Source: Succinimonas sp963628765
Lineage (GTDB): Bacteria; Pseudomonadota; Gammaproteobacteria; Enterobacterales; Succinivibrionaceae
DNA: 13,633 bases
Assembly: GCA_963628765.1 (NCBI GenBank)
Contig: CAVGFV010000120.1
Coordinates: forward strand, 1 to 13,633
Reading direction: 5' to 3'
Positions 6,785-13,633 of the stretch are shown here, piece by piece. The notes beneath the pieces were generated by a model. The model did no database searches. It was not told where the DNA came from and saw nothing but the letters and a program-made list of their open reading frames with translations. A program made the position numbers and the translations under genes. The first letter of the stretch is position 1; each line of letters opens with the position of its first letter.

Positions 6785-6817
6785 GAAAACCACTTGCGCT
6801 TTGAGCTGGTGGTTTTC
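6785..6817 (+). terminator. probable terminator of the Sel1 lipoprotein gene
   Basis: GAAAACCAC (6785-6793) pairs perfectly with GTGGTTTTC (6809-6817), and GCT/AGC can pair within the loop. The 3' arm itself ends in TTTT. It lies 16 bases after the stop codon. Confidence 0.6.
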
Positions 6818-6829
6818 AAACCTTTACAA

Positions 6830-6854
6830 GATTCAATTTTTCGTCCATTGAATC
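6830..6854. repeat. 8-bp inverted repeat between the Sel1 gene and tRNA-Val
   Basis: GATTCAAT (6830-6837) and ATTGAATC (6847-6854) are perfect inverted copies around nine bases. No T-run follows on either strand. It could be a protein-binding site or a second 3'-end hairpin; the sequence does not say which. Confidence 0.4.
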
Positions 6855-6976
6855 GGAAATTGGTGCAAAATTCACTTTTTATCACCTACACAAAGGCAAT
6901 TATTAGTTTTTTGGAGAACTTTAGCCACTTGAAATTAAGGAAAAACATAAAAATTTAAAGTTTTTACAAAAAACAT

Positions 6977-7004
6977 TTGGAAATCATCGGAAATTAGTTA
7001 TAAT
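6977..7004 (+). promoter_or_regulatory. promoter of tRNA-Val
   Basis: TTGGAA (6977-6982), 16-base spacer, TATAAT (6999-7004), then the discriminator GCCCGCG. A GC-rich discriminator after a perfect -10 is typical of stringently controlled stable-RNA promoters. The start would be near 7011, about 17 bases before the mature tRNA. Confidence 0.8.
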
Positions 7005-7027
7005 AGCCCGCGTTTTCACACTTGAAT

Positions 7028-7104
7028 GCGTCTGTAGCTCAGTTGGTTAGAGCATCACCTTGACATGGTGGGGGTCGTTGATTCGAATTCAATCAGACGC
7101 ACCA
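7028..7104 (+). tRNA. tRNA-Val (anticodon GAC)
   Basis: A 77-base gene with encoded CCA. The acceptor arms GCGTCTG and CAGACGC pair perfectly over 7 bp. The D arm is TAGCTCAGTTGGTTAGAGCA. The anticodon loop TTGACAT gives GAC, which reads valine codons GUC and GUU. The T arm GTTGA-TTCGAAT-TCAAT is intact. The core is nearly identical to E. coli tRNA-Val(GAC). One anticodon-stem pair is T-G instead of C-G. It stands alone, with no tandem copy in the window and no clear T-run terminator directly after it. Confidence 0.97.
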
Positions 7105-7227
7105 TTCTTATATTTAATTCTTTGATCTCTTCTGCTTCTTCTAGCTAAAAGTCAAATTTTTAAAGTTCTAGAATTTACACCTTTGAGTAGTTGTCTCTCT
7201 TCAACAAAGTACGTTCAGAGAACTTAA

Positions 7228-8151
7228 CTATTTTCGGATTCCTAAAGACTTTTTTAAGAAAGCAAAAATCGCATTTCTAATAATATCTTGCGAAATAAAA
7301 AGTCCAACCATGGCTAATACGCAACCTAAAATTCCCAAAACAGTCAATCTTTCGTCTAGAATTAACCAAGCAAAAAGTACTGTAATTACCGGTCCCGCAT
7401 AAAGATACACTGTAGATGCTACAGGACCTAACGCTTTAACAGCAATATTCCATACAGCAAAACAAGCCGCTGAAGCACAGCAACCCAAAAACGCAAAATT
7501 AAAAAAATTAATTGGCTTTAAGATATCTGAAAAGTTCCACCTAAAATCAGTGAATGGCGAAATAGCAACAATTATTAAGAAACCGTACGTAAAAGTTCTT
7601 CGCGTAAGAGGAATAGTTGCCACTCCAAAATTACTGATTTTTCTAATAATCACAGAATAAAAAGCCCACACAAAGCCTGCCAAAACTGCTAGCAAATCAC
7701 CCTTAGGGTTAACTTCCATTTTCGATCCATGAAAACTTAAAATAGCAATTCCTGTTACTGCTGTGACGAGCCCTATAAAGAACCAAATAGATAGTTGAGA
7801 TTCGTTTTTGTAGAAGATCTTGGTTACGATTGCTGTGAAAAGCGGTGTTATCGCAAGAATAACACCGACATTACTTGCTGAGGTTAAAGTTAGAGCGATA
7901 TTTTCAAGAAGAAAATACAAACCTATTCCCGAAAGCCCTGCTAAGAAATACCAAATTTCTCTATTTTTGTTAAAACCTAATCCCTTAGGGCAAATAAGTT
8001 TTAAGCACACCAAGCCTATGACAAATCTAGTGAGCAGAATTGCAGAAGGACTAAAATCAACAAGAAGAACTTTTGTTGAAATATAGGTAATTCCCCATAC
8101 AAAAATAGCAAATGTGGCTGCAAGATGCCCTTTTAGCAATAATTGGTTCAT
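7228..8151 (-). CDS. EamA/DMT-family transporter
   Basis: A 307-residue integral membrane protein with about ten membrane helices in two homologous EamA halves. The first half (about 8-138) ends with the ENIALTLTSASNVGVILAITPLF pattern. The second (about 150-290) carries the typical LGPVASTVYLYAGPVITVLFAWLILDERLT and GLFIS. Families of this type export amino acids, metabolites or drugs, and the substrate is not predictable here. I chose ATG 8151. An in-frame TTG at 8169 adds six polar residues, and neither start has a clear ribosome site. It is transcribed toward the tRNA gene, alone, with two stem-loops just upstream of its start. Confidence 0.88.
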   Translation of the reverse strand: MNQLLLKGHLAATFAIFVWGITYISTKVLLVDFSPSAILLTRFVIGLVCLKLICPKGLGFNKNREIWYFLAGLSGIGLYFLLENIALTLTSASNVGVILAITPLFTAIVTKIFYKNESQLSIWFFIGLVTAVTGIAILSFHGSKMEVNPKGDLLAVLAGFVWAFYSVIIRKISNFGVATIPLTRRTFTYGFLIIVAISPFTDFRWNFSDILKPINFFNFAFLGCCASAACFAVWNIAVKALGPVASTVYLYAGPVITVLFAWLILDERLTVLGILGCVLAMVGLFISQDIIRNAIFAFLKKSLGIRK

Positions 8152-8170
8152 ATTTTTGGTGTTTTTCAAT

Positions 8171-8230
8171 TAATGGAACAAGGAATTGTACTCCATTATT
8201 ACCTTACCCCATAAAGATTATGGTGGTAAG
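8171..8230 (-). promoter_or_regulatory. two adjacent stem-loops upstream of the EamA gene
   Basis: TAATGGA/TCCATTA (8171-8177 with 8192-8198) has a perfect 7-bp stem with a 14-base loop. CTTACC-CCATAA pairs with TTATGG-(T)-GGTAAG (8203-8214 with 8218-8230) in 12 bp with one bulge and a 3-base loop. They are four bases apart and end about 20 bases from the ATG. They could be operator half-sites, or folded RNA if transcription starts to their right. I match them to no known riboswitch, and the loops lack the ACGR of the guanidine-II class. Confidence 0.4.
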
Positions 8231-8354
8231 CCCAAACTATTTACGAAAATTCTTGATTTATAAAAATAGCGGTTCTTCTTTTTTGCTTGTTTAGAACACT
8301 GCTCTATCAAAAGCAACTTGTGATATGATTATGAGCCAAGAAATGTTTTGATAA

Positions 8355-8395
8355 TTCTTGCGAAGCACTGAAGCACAAGAAGTTATGCAAATAAC
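8355..8395 (+). other. two contiguous hairpins ahead of rfbC
   Basis: TTCTTG/CAAGAA (8355-8360 with 8376-8381) is followed directly by GTTAT-GCAA-ATAAC (8382-8395), a GNRA-type tetraloop hairpin. They lie about 55 bases before the rfbC start. I found no confident rfbC promoter in 8231-8449, so it is unclear whether these are transcribed. The RfaH-type ops motif is not visible here. Confidence 0.3.
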
Positions 8396-8449
8396 CAAAC
8401 ATTTTTGCAAAGTAAACTAGTTAAAACGTTGGCATTATCTGGAAACAAA

Positions 8450-8998
8450 ATGAAAGTTATCGATACAGCCATAAAAGAAGTTAAAATTCTTGAACCTCAA
8501 GTTTTTGGGGATGAACGCGGTTTTTTCATGGAAACTTGGAGAGAAAATTTCTTTAGAGAAAATGTTTGCGATTGTGCTTTAGTACAAGATAACCATTCAC
8601 GTTCTTTCCACGGCATTCTTCGTGGTTTGCATAGCCAATTCAAAAACACTCAGGGAAAACTTGTGCGCGTAATTCAAGGCGAAGTTTTCGATGTAGCCGT
8701 AGATATTAGAAAAAGTTCTCCAACTTTCGGAAAACACGTTGGTGTTGTGCTTTCCGCTGAAAACAAGCGTCAACTTTGGATTCCAGAAGGCTTTGCTCAT
8801 GGCTTTTATGTAATGAGCGAAACTGCTGAGTTCGTTTACAAATGCTCTAACTACTATGATACTTCTGAAGAACAATCTATCCTTTGGAATGACCCTGACC
8901 TTGCTATTGAATGGCCTATAACTGATGGTAAAGAACCTTTACTCTCAGCAAAGGACAAAGCAGGACTTCCTTTCAAGAAAGCAAGATACTTTGATTAA
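8450..8998 (+). CDS. rfbC: dTDP-4-dehydrorhamnose 3,5-epimerase
   Basis: It epimerises dTDP-4-keto-6-deoxyglucose at C3 and C5, the third step to dTDP-L-rhamnose, in the cytoplasm. With 182 residues (E. coli 185) it is a complete single-domain cupin. Key motifs are VFGDERGFFMETW (18-30), QDNHSRS, RGLH with the catalytic His61, KLVRVIQGEVFDVAVDIRKSSPTFG (70-94), LWIPEGFAHGF (109-119), KCSNYY with Tyr136, SILWNDPDLAIEWP, and Asp169 near the end. RGLH is usually followed by an aromatic residue plus Gln; here it is Ser-Gln, and the loop to KLVR is one residue shorter. ATG 8450 matches the family start and has GGAA upstream; an earlier TTG (8405) adds 15 unlikely residues. rfbA, rfbB and rfbD are not adjacent. 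Confidence 0.95.
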   Translation: MKVIDTAIKEVKILEPQVFGDERGFFMETWRENFFRENVCDCALVQDNHSRSFHGILRGLHSQFKNTQGKLVRVIQGEVFDVAVDIRKSSPTFGKHVGVVLSAENKRQLWIPEGFAHGFYVMSETAEFVYKCSNYYDTSEEQSILWNDPDLAIEWPITDGKEPLLSAKDKAGLPFKKARYFD

Positions 8999-9017
8999 CT
9001 AGATCTTGTTTTTTACA

Positions 9018-9046
9018 GGTTTTCCATATTTTTGGAAGCCCTTTTT
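9018..9046 (+). terminator. intrinsic terminator of rfbC
   Basis: GG..TTCC (9018-9025) faces GGAA.CC (9034-9040) across an A/T loop, followed by CTTTTT (9041-9046), 20 bases after the stop codon. The stem has an internal mismatch and a G-T pair. Confidence 0.6.
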
Positions 9047-9049
9047 ATC

Positions 9050-9079
9050 AGCACACATTAATGTCTATCTTGTGCTTTT
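9050..9079 (+). terminator. second terminator-like hairpin after rfbC
   Basis: AGCACA (9050-9055) pairs with TGTGCT (9071-9076) around 15 bases and runs into TTTAT. It stands directly behind the first terminator, so the pair may act as a tandem stop that insulates the next gene. Confidence 0.45.
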
Positions 9080-9237
9080 ATAGCTTTCTATCATAACTAC
9101 CGTACAAAAATTCGAAGGATCAGACTGTTTCAAGCATATATCTAGTGGTTTCTTAAGAAGTTGTTATTTTTAAAAGATAATTTTTCCCTCTAACACTTGA
9201 TAACTAGCCATTTATCTTGTTTTTTTTCACTTATAGA
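9080..9237. other. A/T-rich gap with no visible gene
   Basis: No start codon with a ribosome site leads to a plausible protein here. The only structure I see is a 5-bp A/T hairpin GATAA/TTATC (9199-9203 with 9212-9216), followed two bases later, after TG, by eight Ts (9220-9227) on the + strand. This would be a weak terminator if an untranslated RNA is made from the gap. Confidence 0.3.
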
Positions 9238-9266
9238 ATGCCAATTCCCAAGATATTATTTACAAT
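9238..9266 (+). promoter_or_regulatory. candidate promoter of the glycosyltransferase gene
   Basis: ATGCCA (9238-9243; four of six match TTGACA), 17-base spacer, TACAAT (9261-9266; five of six match TATAAT). The start would be near 9273, leaving a leader of about 50 bases with AAGGA nine bases before the ATG. Confidence 0.5.
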
Positions 9267-9321
9267 GCTTTCTAAAAGGAACTTTTGGGTAATTTATTGT
9301 TCACTATAAGGAATTGATGCT

Positions 9322-10620
9322 ATGCCTACCTCTACTTCGATATACCTTATTACAGACCTTAAGAGCTATGAAGAGCGTTTCTTATTACTTAAAAATGTTT
9401 TTCATGCCAAGGAAGTGTTTAGTGACGATCCAAAATTTATAAAACATTATCCCAATATAGAGCTCAAGAAGCCGGAAAACATTACTGATAAGGCTACGAA
9501 ATTTCTAATTACCTGTAGGCACCCCCATAGCGTTGCTAAAAAGTATCATATCCCATTTGATATGGTTCTAAAACCTCTAGAAATCAGAGCAGCCATTGTC
9601 AACTCATTAAATAGTACTGAAAGCACAAACGCTCTTCTTACAAGAGATTTCTTCGATGCGTCATATTTAAAATATTCTCTACAGGGACTTAAAGAGATAG
9701 ATGAAAATCTTGGTGATATCTGCACTGTCGATGCCTCACTATGTAGACTTAAATTGTTTCCAAATTGGAAATACCAAGTAATATTTTTTGCCAAACTTAT
9801 TCAGTTAAAGAAAGCCCTTTTAAAAGGAAAAATTCACCCTAAGGATAAACGAAACGACAATTCTGAAAGAAGAGGCACTTTAATTCTCTGGAATATGACA
9901 GACCCCTTTTTTATTTCCGATATCATAAAAAGGACGGCGTTTAACAAATACGTTCTTAGAATAATTGATAACAGAAGTCGCGTGTCATTTCCTAAAACTC
10001 TAGAGCTTATGGCAAGACACATCCCTGAATTTCATATTGATTCCTATGAAGAGACCTTTGCTTCTCCTATTATGGTGTACCCACAAACAATTTCTTATAC
10101 ACTTTGTAAAAAGGTTTTGGAAGAAAATCCTCCTGCTCCTCAAGAAAAACCTAAAGCTTTATTTTATGGTTGGTGTAATAAGGAAAGAGCTCTTAAGGTG
10201 GTAAAACTAGGTAAGGATCTCCAAAGACTAGGTGTTGATGTTGAAATAAAAATTTCTCCAGAAGAAAAATTTAATGATGCCTCTTTAGATTCCTATATCT
10301 TGAAAGAACCTATCGGCTATAACAATTACCTTAAAAAAGTAGCCTGTGCCAACATTATCATTGAGATCATGCGAGAAGGACATAATGCATCAACATTTAG
10401 AGCTCTTGAAGCCCTCATTATGGAGAAAAAGCTCATTACTAATAACTTGACATCGGATAGAAAAATTCTTGAAAACGAAAATGTCTTTGTTATTGGCAGA
10501 GATCAAGATCTTGAAGGCTTTGTAAAGAAAGAATTTTCTCACAATGTGTTACGTGCCTCAGACTTAGAAGCACTTTTTACAGAAAATTATCTTGCTTCAA
10601 GATTTCACAATGATTTTTGA
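9322..10620 (+). CDS. putative GT-B type glycosyltransferase for surface glycan
   Basis: A 432-residue, probably cytoplasmic protein with no signal peptide or membrane helix. The C-terminal half looks like the donor-binding lobe of a GT-B enzyme: a Rossmann-like stretch (KALFYGWCNKERALKVVKLGKDL, about residues 275-297), then EIMREGHNASTFRALEAL (348-365) and KLITNN. The paired Glu and the (S/T)FRxLEAL pattern resemble the nucleotide-sugar site of GT4/CgeB-like enzymes. The N-terminal half is divergent and I do not recognise it. It lies between rfbC and the RgpF-like gene, which suggests a role in a rhamnose-containing polysaccharide or LPS. Sugar donor and linkage are unknown. AAGGA lies nine bases before ATG 9322, and the gene ends 107 bases before the next start. 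Confidence 0.65.
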   Translation: MPTSTSIYLITDLKSYEERFLLLKNVFHAKEVFSDDPKFIKHYPNIELKKPENITDKATKFLITCRHPHSVAKKYHIPFDMVLKPLEIRAAIVNSLNSTESTNALLTRDFFDASYLKYSLQGLKEIDENLGDICTVDASLCRLKLFPNWKYQVIFFAKLIQLKKALLKGKIHPKDKRNDNSERRGTLILWNMTDPFFISDIIKRTAFNKYVLRIIDNRSRVSFPKTLELMARHIPEFHIDSYEETFASPIMVYPQTISYTLCKKVLEENPPAPQEKPKALFYGWCNKERALKVVKLGKDLQRLGVDVEIKISPEEKFNDASLDSYILKEPIGYNNYLKKVACANIIIEIMREGHNASTFRALEALIMEKKLITNNLTSDRKILENENVFVIGRDQDLEGFVKKEFSHNVLRASDLEALFTENYLASRFHNDF

Positions 10621-10664
10621 TAGCCAAAATTATAGAAATTCTTTAAACACTGAAAAGATAACAG

Positions 10665-10692
10665 TTGAGGAATTTTTAAGTTAATTTATAAC
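10665..10692 (+). promoter_or_regulatory. candidate promoter of the rgpF-like gene
   Basis: TTGAGG (10665-10670), 16-base spacer, TATAAC (10687-10692). It lies 35 bases before the start codon, inside the 107-base gap. The two glycan genes may therefore be transcribed separately or with read-through; no terminator is visible between them. Confidence 0.4.
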
Positions 10693-10727
10693 GATTACAC
10701 TAAAAATATTACAAAGGAAGCTCTTTC

Positions 10728-12611
10728 ATGAAACGACTTGCTGTATACAGTTTCAACCAAACAAACGTTGACGAATATGTCCTGTATTTCATAAAAGCCA
10801 TCGAAGAGTTCTGCCATGACATTATCTTCGTAACCGCCAAAAGACTATCTTCTGAAGATAATGATAAACTTGGCCGCATGGGGTGCCGTATCGTTGAAAT
10901 GATATCCCCTGGTACTAGTGCCAATCGCTACATGAAAGGTTTAATGTCTGCAAATGATAACGAAAAGTATGACGAAGTTGTTTTTGTAGACGATACATTC
11001 TTTGGCCCGATTTACCCATTAGATCAGGTATTTCGCAAAATGGATGATACCTTTGTCCATAATGATTTTTGGACTATTACAGGGCAAACCAAAGAAGAAT
11101 ATGAAAGAGGAAGTAACCTTCCTGGAAGAATAATGCCTATTGATAGGCAATTTAATTTCTTAGTTTTAAAGACAAACGTTCTTTCATCCGAAATTTTTAA
11201 AAACTTTTTCGTCAAAATCCCTACTTTTAAAGACGAAAATGACGAACTCTACAATTTTGAGTTCCGTCTTACTGAACTTCTTACTAGTAACGGGTTTAAA
11301 TATGGAAGTTATATCTCAGGAGAAAAACTTCCAAGAAATTTCCGCCCAAATCTTTTTTATCCTTATGAACTTATTGCAGATGAAAAGTCTCCTATTCTTA
11401 AAAAAGATTCTTTTACTGTAGACTTTGCAGCCTACCTCGACCTAGGGCGAGGAGATGAAATAAAGAAAACCATCAACTACTTAGAAAGCGATACCGATTA
11501 CCATACCAATCTTATTTGGGATCACCTCCTACGCACTGAAAAGATGTCAAAAATTAGGAGTATTTTTGGTCTCAATTATGTTTTGAGTTCTAAGAGCATT
11601 TATCCTACCCATATCGAAGAAGTAGAAAGTAAAAAAATAGCAATCATTGCTTTCATCTACTACAAAGAAGAAATAGATTCTCTCTATTCTTATCTTTCTA
11701 ATATGAATCTCATTGCAGATCTTCATATTATGTCTACTAGCGATGAAGTATTGCAACAATGTCGGGAACGATTCCACAACGAAGGTCCCCACAAAATTGA
11801 GTTTTCCAAAAAATTCAATAAAGGGCGTGATGTTTCTGCCTACCTTATTGAAAAAAGAGAGCTCTTTCAAAGCTATGATTTCATTTGCTTTATCCATGAT
11901 AAAAGAAGCCCGCAAATTCAAGAGCAATACACAGCAAATGATTTCTTTAAGCACTGTGCAGATAACCTACTCGCAAGTACCGCTTTTGTAGCTAATGTGA
12001 TTTCCACCTTTATTGAAAATCCACGTGTAGGATTACTAGTGCCACCACCTTTAAAATGGGGAGCTTACTATTCCTCTGAGTTTTGGCATGAAAATGCCGA
12101 CGGTATTAGAAAACTTATGAAGGAACTTCATCTCACGGTTCCTTATGATGAATACCCAGTAGCTCCATACGGAGATATGTTTTGGGTCCGTACGGAAGCA
12201 CTCGCTCCACTATTTAAAAAGAATTGGACCTACAACGATCTACCAGATGAACCATTACCTACTAATGGCACACTTTTGCATGCCTTAGAAAGAATTCATC
12301 CATTTGTAGTACAAGAAGCAAACTTCACTACAGCTTGGCTTATGAGCTGTGAAGGCGCTTCTGTTTTTATTGAGGAAATTTACCAAGCAGAACATCGCTA
12401 CAGTGAGGAAATCTTTAAGGTAATTCCAAAATTGGGCTTTGTACGCTCTTTAAGAAGTTTTGAGCACCTTACTGGTTATCTTACCTTAGGAAGAAAGGCT
12501 AAGATTCAAAAGTACCGCATTTTAAACCTAGTTACCTTAGGTCTTGTACCAAAATTTAAGAAACGCTTGGAATATCTTCTAAACGACACTTCTGAAAATT
12601 CTGCAAAATAA
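10728..12611 (+). CDS. RgpF-family rhamnan/polysaccharide synthesis protein
   Basis: A 627-residue protein with two RgpF-like parts and no signal peptide. The N-terminal part (about 1-270) has DEVVFVDDTFFGPIYPL (82-98) and NDFWTITGQ, which correspond to the NDSFFGP...DFWG pattern of the family. The C-terminal part (about 305-600) has the family motifs NKGRDVSAYL (364-373), FIHDKRSPQ (388-396), GLLVPPP followed by a W-rich stretch (around 430-450), and APYGDMFWVR. RgpF proteins take part in building rhamnose-glucose polysaccharides in streptococci, and homologs occur in Gram-negative glycan loci. The canonical Asn-Asp-Ser is Asp-Asp-Thr here. AAGGAAG lies seven bases before the ATG. Nearby rfbC makes a rhamnose role plausible; activity and linkage are not known. 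Confidence 0.78.
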   Translation: MKRLAVYSFNQTNVDEYVLYFIKAIEEFCHDIIFVTAKRLSSEDNDKLGRMGCRIVEMISPGTSANRYMKGLMSANDNEKYDEVVFVDDTFFGPIYPLDQVFRKMDDTFVHNDFWTITGQTKEEYERGSNLPGRIMPIDRQFNFLVLKTNVLSSEIFKNFFVKIPTFKDENDELYNFEFRLTELLTSNGFKYGSYISGEKLPRNFRPNLFYPYELIADEKSPILKKDSFTVDFAAYLDLGRGDEIKKTINYLESDTDYHTNLIWDHLLRTEKMSKIRSIFGLNYVLSSKSIYPTHIEEVESKKIAIIAFIYYKEEIDSLYSYLSNMNLIADLHIMSTSDEVLQQCRERFHNEGPHKIEFSKKFNKGRDVSAYLIEKRELFQSYDFICFIHDKRSPQIQEQYTANDFFKHCADNLLASTAFVANVISTFIENPRVGLLVPPPLKWGAYYSSEFWHENADGIRKLMKELHLTVPYDEYPVAPYGDMFWVRTEALAPLFKKNWTYNDLPDEPLPTNGTLLHALERIHPFVVQEANFTTAWLMSCEGASVFIEEIYQAEHRYSEEIFKVIPKLGFVRSLRSFEHLTGYLTLGRKAKIQKYRILNLVTLGLVPKFKKRLEYLLNDTSENSAK

Positions 12612-12618
12612 AGCACTT

Positions 12619-12655
12619 TAGCTGTTTAATTTTTTTGTCTCGATTTAAACAGCTA
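12619..12655. repeat. perfect 11-bp inverted repeat between the rgpF-like gene and glpG
   Basis: TAGCTGTTTAA (12619-12629) and TTAAACAGCTA (12645-12655) flank a 15-base loop that begins with a run of Ts. The right arm overlaps a perfect TATAAT (12654-12659), the likely -10 of the rhomboid gene, which has no good -35. It could end the upstream transcript, act as an operator for the downstream gene, or both. Confidence 0.55.
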
Positions 12656-12691
12656 TAATATTCTCATATTCAATTTCTAGGAATTTTATAC

Positions 12692-13567
12692 ATGATCGTA
12701 TTTAAGCATCATTCTAAAAATTTTGTTCTTTCCGTTCGAGACTATTTAAATAACAAAAATATACGTTGCAATATAGAAGAACAGGATGGCCAATTCTGTG
12801 TCTCTATTTTAGATGACAGTGATGAATTTAGAGCTCTACAAGAAATAAATAAGATTAAAAATGATCCAAATGCCACTGAAAATATTATTAGAGCAGCATG
12901 GCAGGAACAAAGCAGTGATAGCGGAGATGCCCTTCCTCATATCAATATGTCACGTGGACTCAAGTATCTAGTAAGTGTTACTGGTGTAATCTCTTGCGTT
13001 TGCATTGTTGTTTGTATCTTACAAATGCTATTTGATCATGGAATTAGTAGGCCTATATTTGATGATCTTTCCTTAGATGCGGCCAAAATTTCTGCTGGAG
13101 AATTGTGGCGCCTTGTAACCCCAATATTTTTACACTTTGGAATTTTTCATATCGCTTTTAATGTTGTAATTTTTAGCATACTTGGCTACCAAGTTGAGCG
13201 TTGGCTTGGTGTAAGAAGACTTATCATTATTGTATTGATATCAGCAATTACAGGAAATGTTGCAGAGTATACAGTCCTGGCAAATGCAAATGAAGCCTTC
13301 CCTGGAAACTTTGGTGGTATTTCAGGTCCCGTGAACGCCCTTATTGGTTATCTCGCAGTAATTTCAAGATGCAGTAAGCGCCCAGCTAGAATGCAAAATT
13401 ACCCAGGATTTTTTATGATTACCCTAGTGATGATTGTTGTTGCGGAAATCTTTATGAGTAATATCGCAAACGCTGCTCATATTGCAGGCTTAATCTCTGG
13501 AGTGCTTATTGGTGGTATTGATCTTTTTATGCTAAACAAAGGCATTTTAAAATTTAAAGCATCTTAA
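12692..13567 (+). CDS. glpG: GlpG-type rhomboid intramembrane serine protease
   Basis: It cleaves single-pass membrane proteins within the inner membrane. It has 291 residues (E. coli 276). An N-terminal cytoplasmic domain comes first (about 1-88, with the NPxA...AAW pattern seen as NDPNATENIIRAAW), then six membrane helices. The active site is intact: GGISG with nucleophile Ser211, NAAHIAGL with His263, and HIAFN with His153 and Asn157 for the oxyanion hole. The ELWR motif before the second helix is present. The loop before the catalytic Ser (about residues 191-207) is longer than in E. coli GlpG. AGGA lies nine bases before the ATG. It is probably a single-gene unit and not functionally tied to the glycan genes. 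Confidence 0.93.
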   Translation: MIVFKHHSKNFVLSVRDYLNNKNIRCNIEEQDGQFCVSILDDSDEFRALQEINKIKNDPNATENIIRAAWQEQSSDSGDALPHINMSRGLKYLVSVTGVISCVCIVVCILQMLFDHGISRPIFDDLSLDAAKISAGELWRLVTPIFLHFGIFHIAFNVVIFSILGYQVERWLGVRRLIIIVLISAITGNVAEYTVLANANEAFPGNFGGISGPVNALIGYLAVISRCSKRPARMQNYPGFFMITLVMIVVAEIFMSNIANAAHIAGLISGVLIGGIDLFMLNKGILKFKAS

Positions 13568-13579
13568 AATCATTTAGTG

Positions 13580-13614
13580 GGGACTTCTATAAATTAACTT
13601 TTTTGCGATGTCCC
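13580..13614. other. weak hairpin after glpG
   Basis: GGGAC (13580-13584) can pair with GTCCC (13610-13614) around a 25-base, T-rich loop. It could be a 3'-end structure. No T-run follows, so a terminator call is not justified. Confidence 0.25.
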
Positions 13615-13633
13615 AATGTTAAAACACACACAA

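Noticed and set aside
6852..6995. 10-base direct repeat ATCGGAAATT (6852-6861 and 6986-6995)
   Set aside because: There are only two short copies, with no tRNA 3' end or integrase nearby, so an attachment site or mobile element is not supported.
7028..7104. tRNA gene as an integration hotspot
   Set aside because: No repeat of the tRNA 3' end and no integrase or phage gene occurs within the window.
11547..11954. 135-residue minus-strand reading frame inside the rgpF-like gene
   Set aside because: It is the mirror of a conserved coding frame; the peptide is low-complexity hydrophobic and lacks start signals.

Overview
The window is AT-rich bacterial chromosome. The thrS-infC-rpmI-rplT order, the close, apparently gapless match of ThrRS to the E. 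coli enzyme as I recall it, an AUU-initiated infC, a GlpG-type rhomboid and a tRNA-Val(GAC) very like E. coli valV all point to a Gammaproteobacterium. The AT-rich composition together with a rhamnan-type (RgpF) surface-glycan gene would suit an anaerobic gut lineage such as Succinivibrionaceae, but that is inference.

Left part (1-4030). A fragment of a rightward gene ends at 80. A small leftward lipoprotein gene follows (226-615). Then comes the leftward translation operon thrS > infC > rpmI > rplT, which starts at a TTGCAA-17-TATATT promoter (4002-4030) and ends at a UUCG-capped intrinsic terminator (678-701). Three autoregulatory signals can be read in it: a thrS leader stem-loop whose 7-base loop carries a threonine anticodon (GGU) at -32 to -30 from the AUG; an AUU start codon for infC overlapping the thrS stop; and a long hairpin between infC and rpmI where control by L20 would be expected.

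Middle (4030-8400). A rightward NorM/MdtK-like MATE efflux pump, a rightward Sel1-repeat lipoprotein, a tRNA-Val(GAC) gene with its own promoter and GC-rich discriminator, and a leftward EamA-family transporter. Several unassigned inverted repeats lie in the gaps.

Right part (8400-13633). A rightward surface-glycan group: rfbC (dTDP-rhamnose pathway epimerase), a putative GT-B glycosyltransferase, and a 627-residue RgpF-family (rhamnan synthesis) protein. The last two have candidate promoters of their own. Together they suggest a rhamnose-containing cell-surface polysaccharide, although rfbA, rfbB and rfbD are not here. A GlpG-type rhomboid protease closes the window.

I see no CRISPR array, insertion sequence or phage gene. 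The most informative findings are the cis-acting signals of the thrS operon. The protein-level oddities are a Cys/His-rich patch in L35 and an unusual active-site loop in RfbC.
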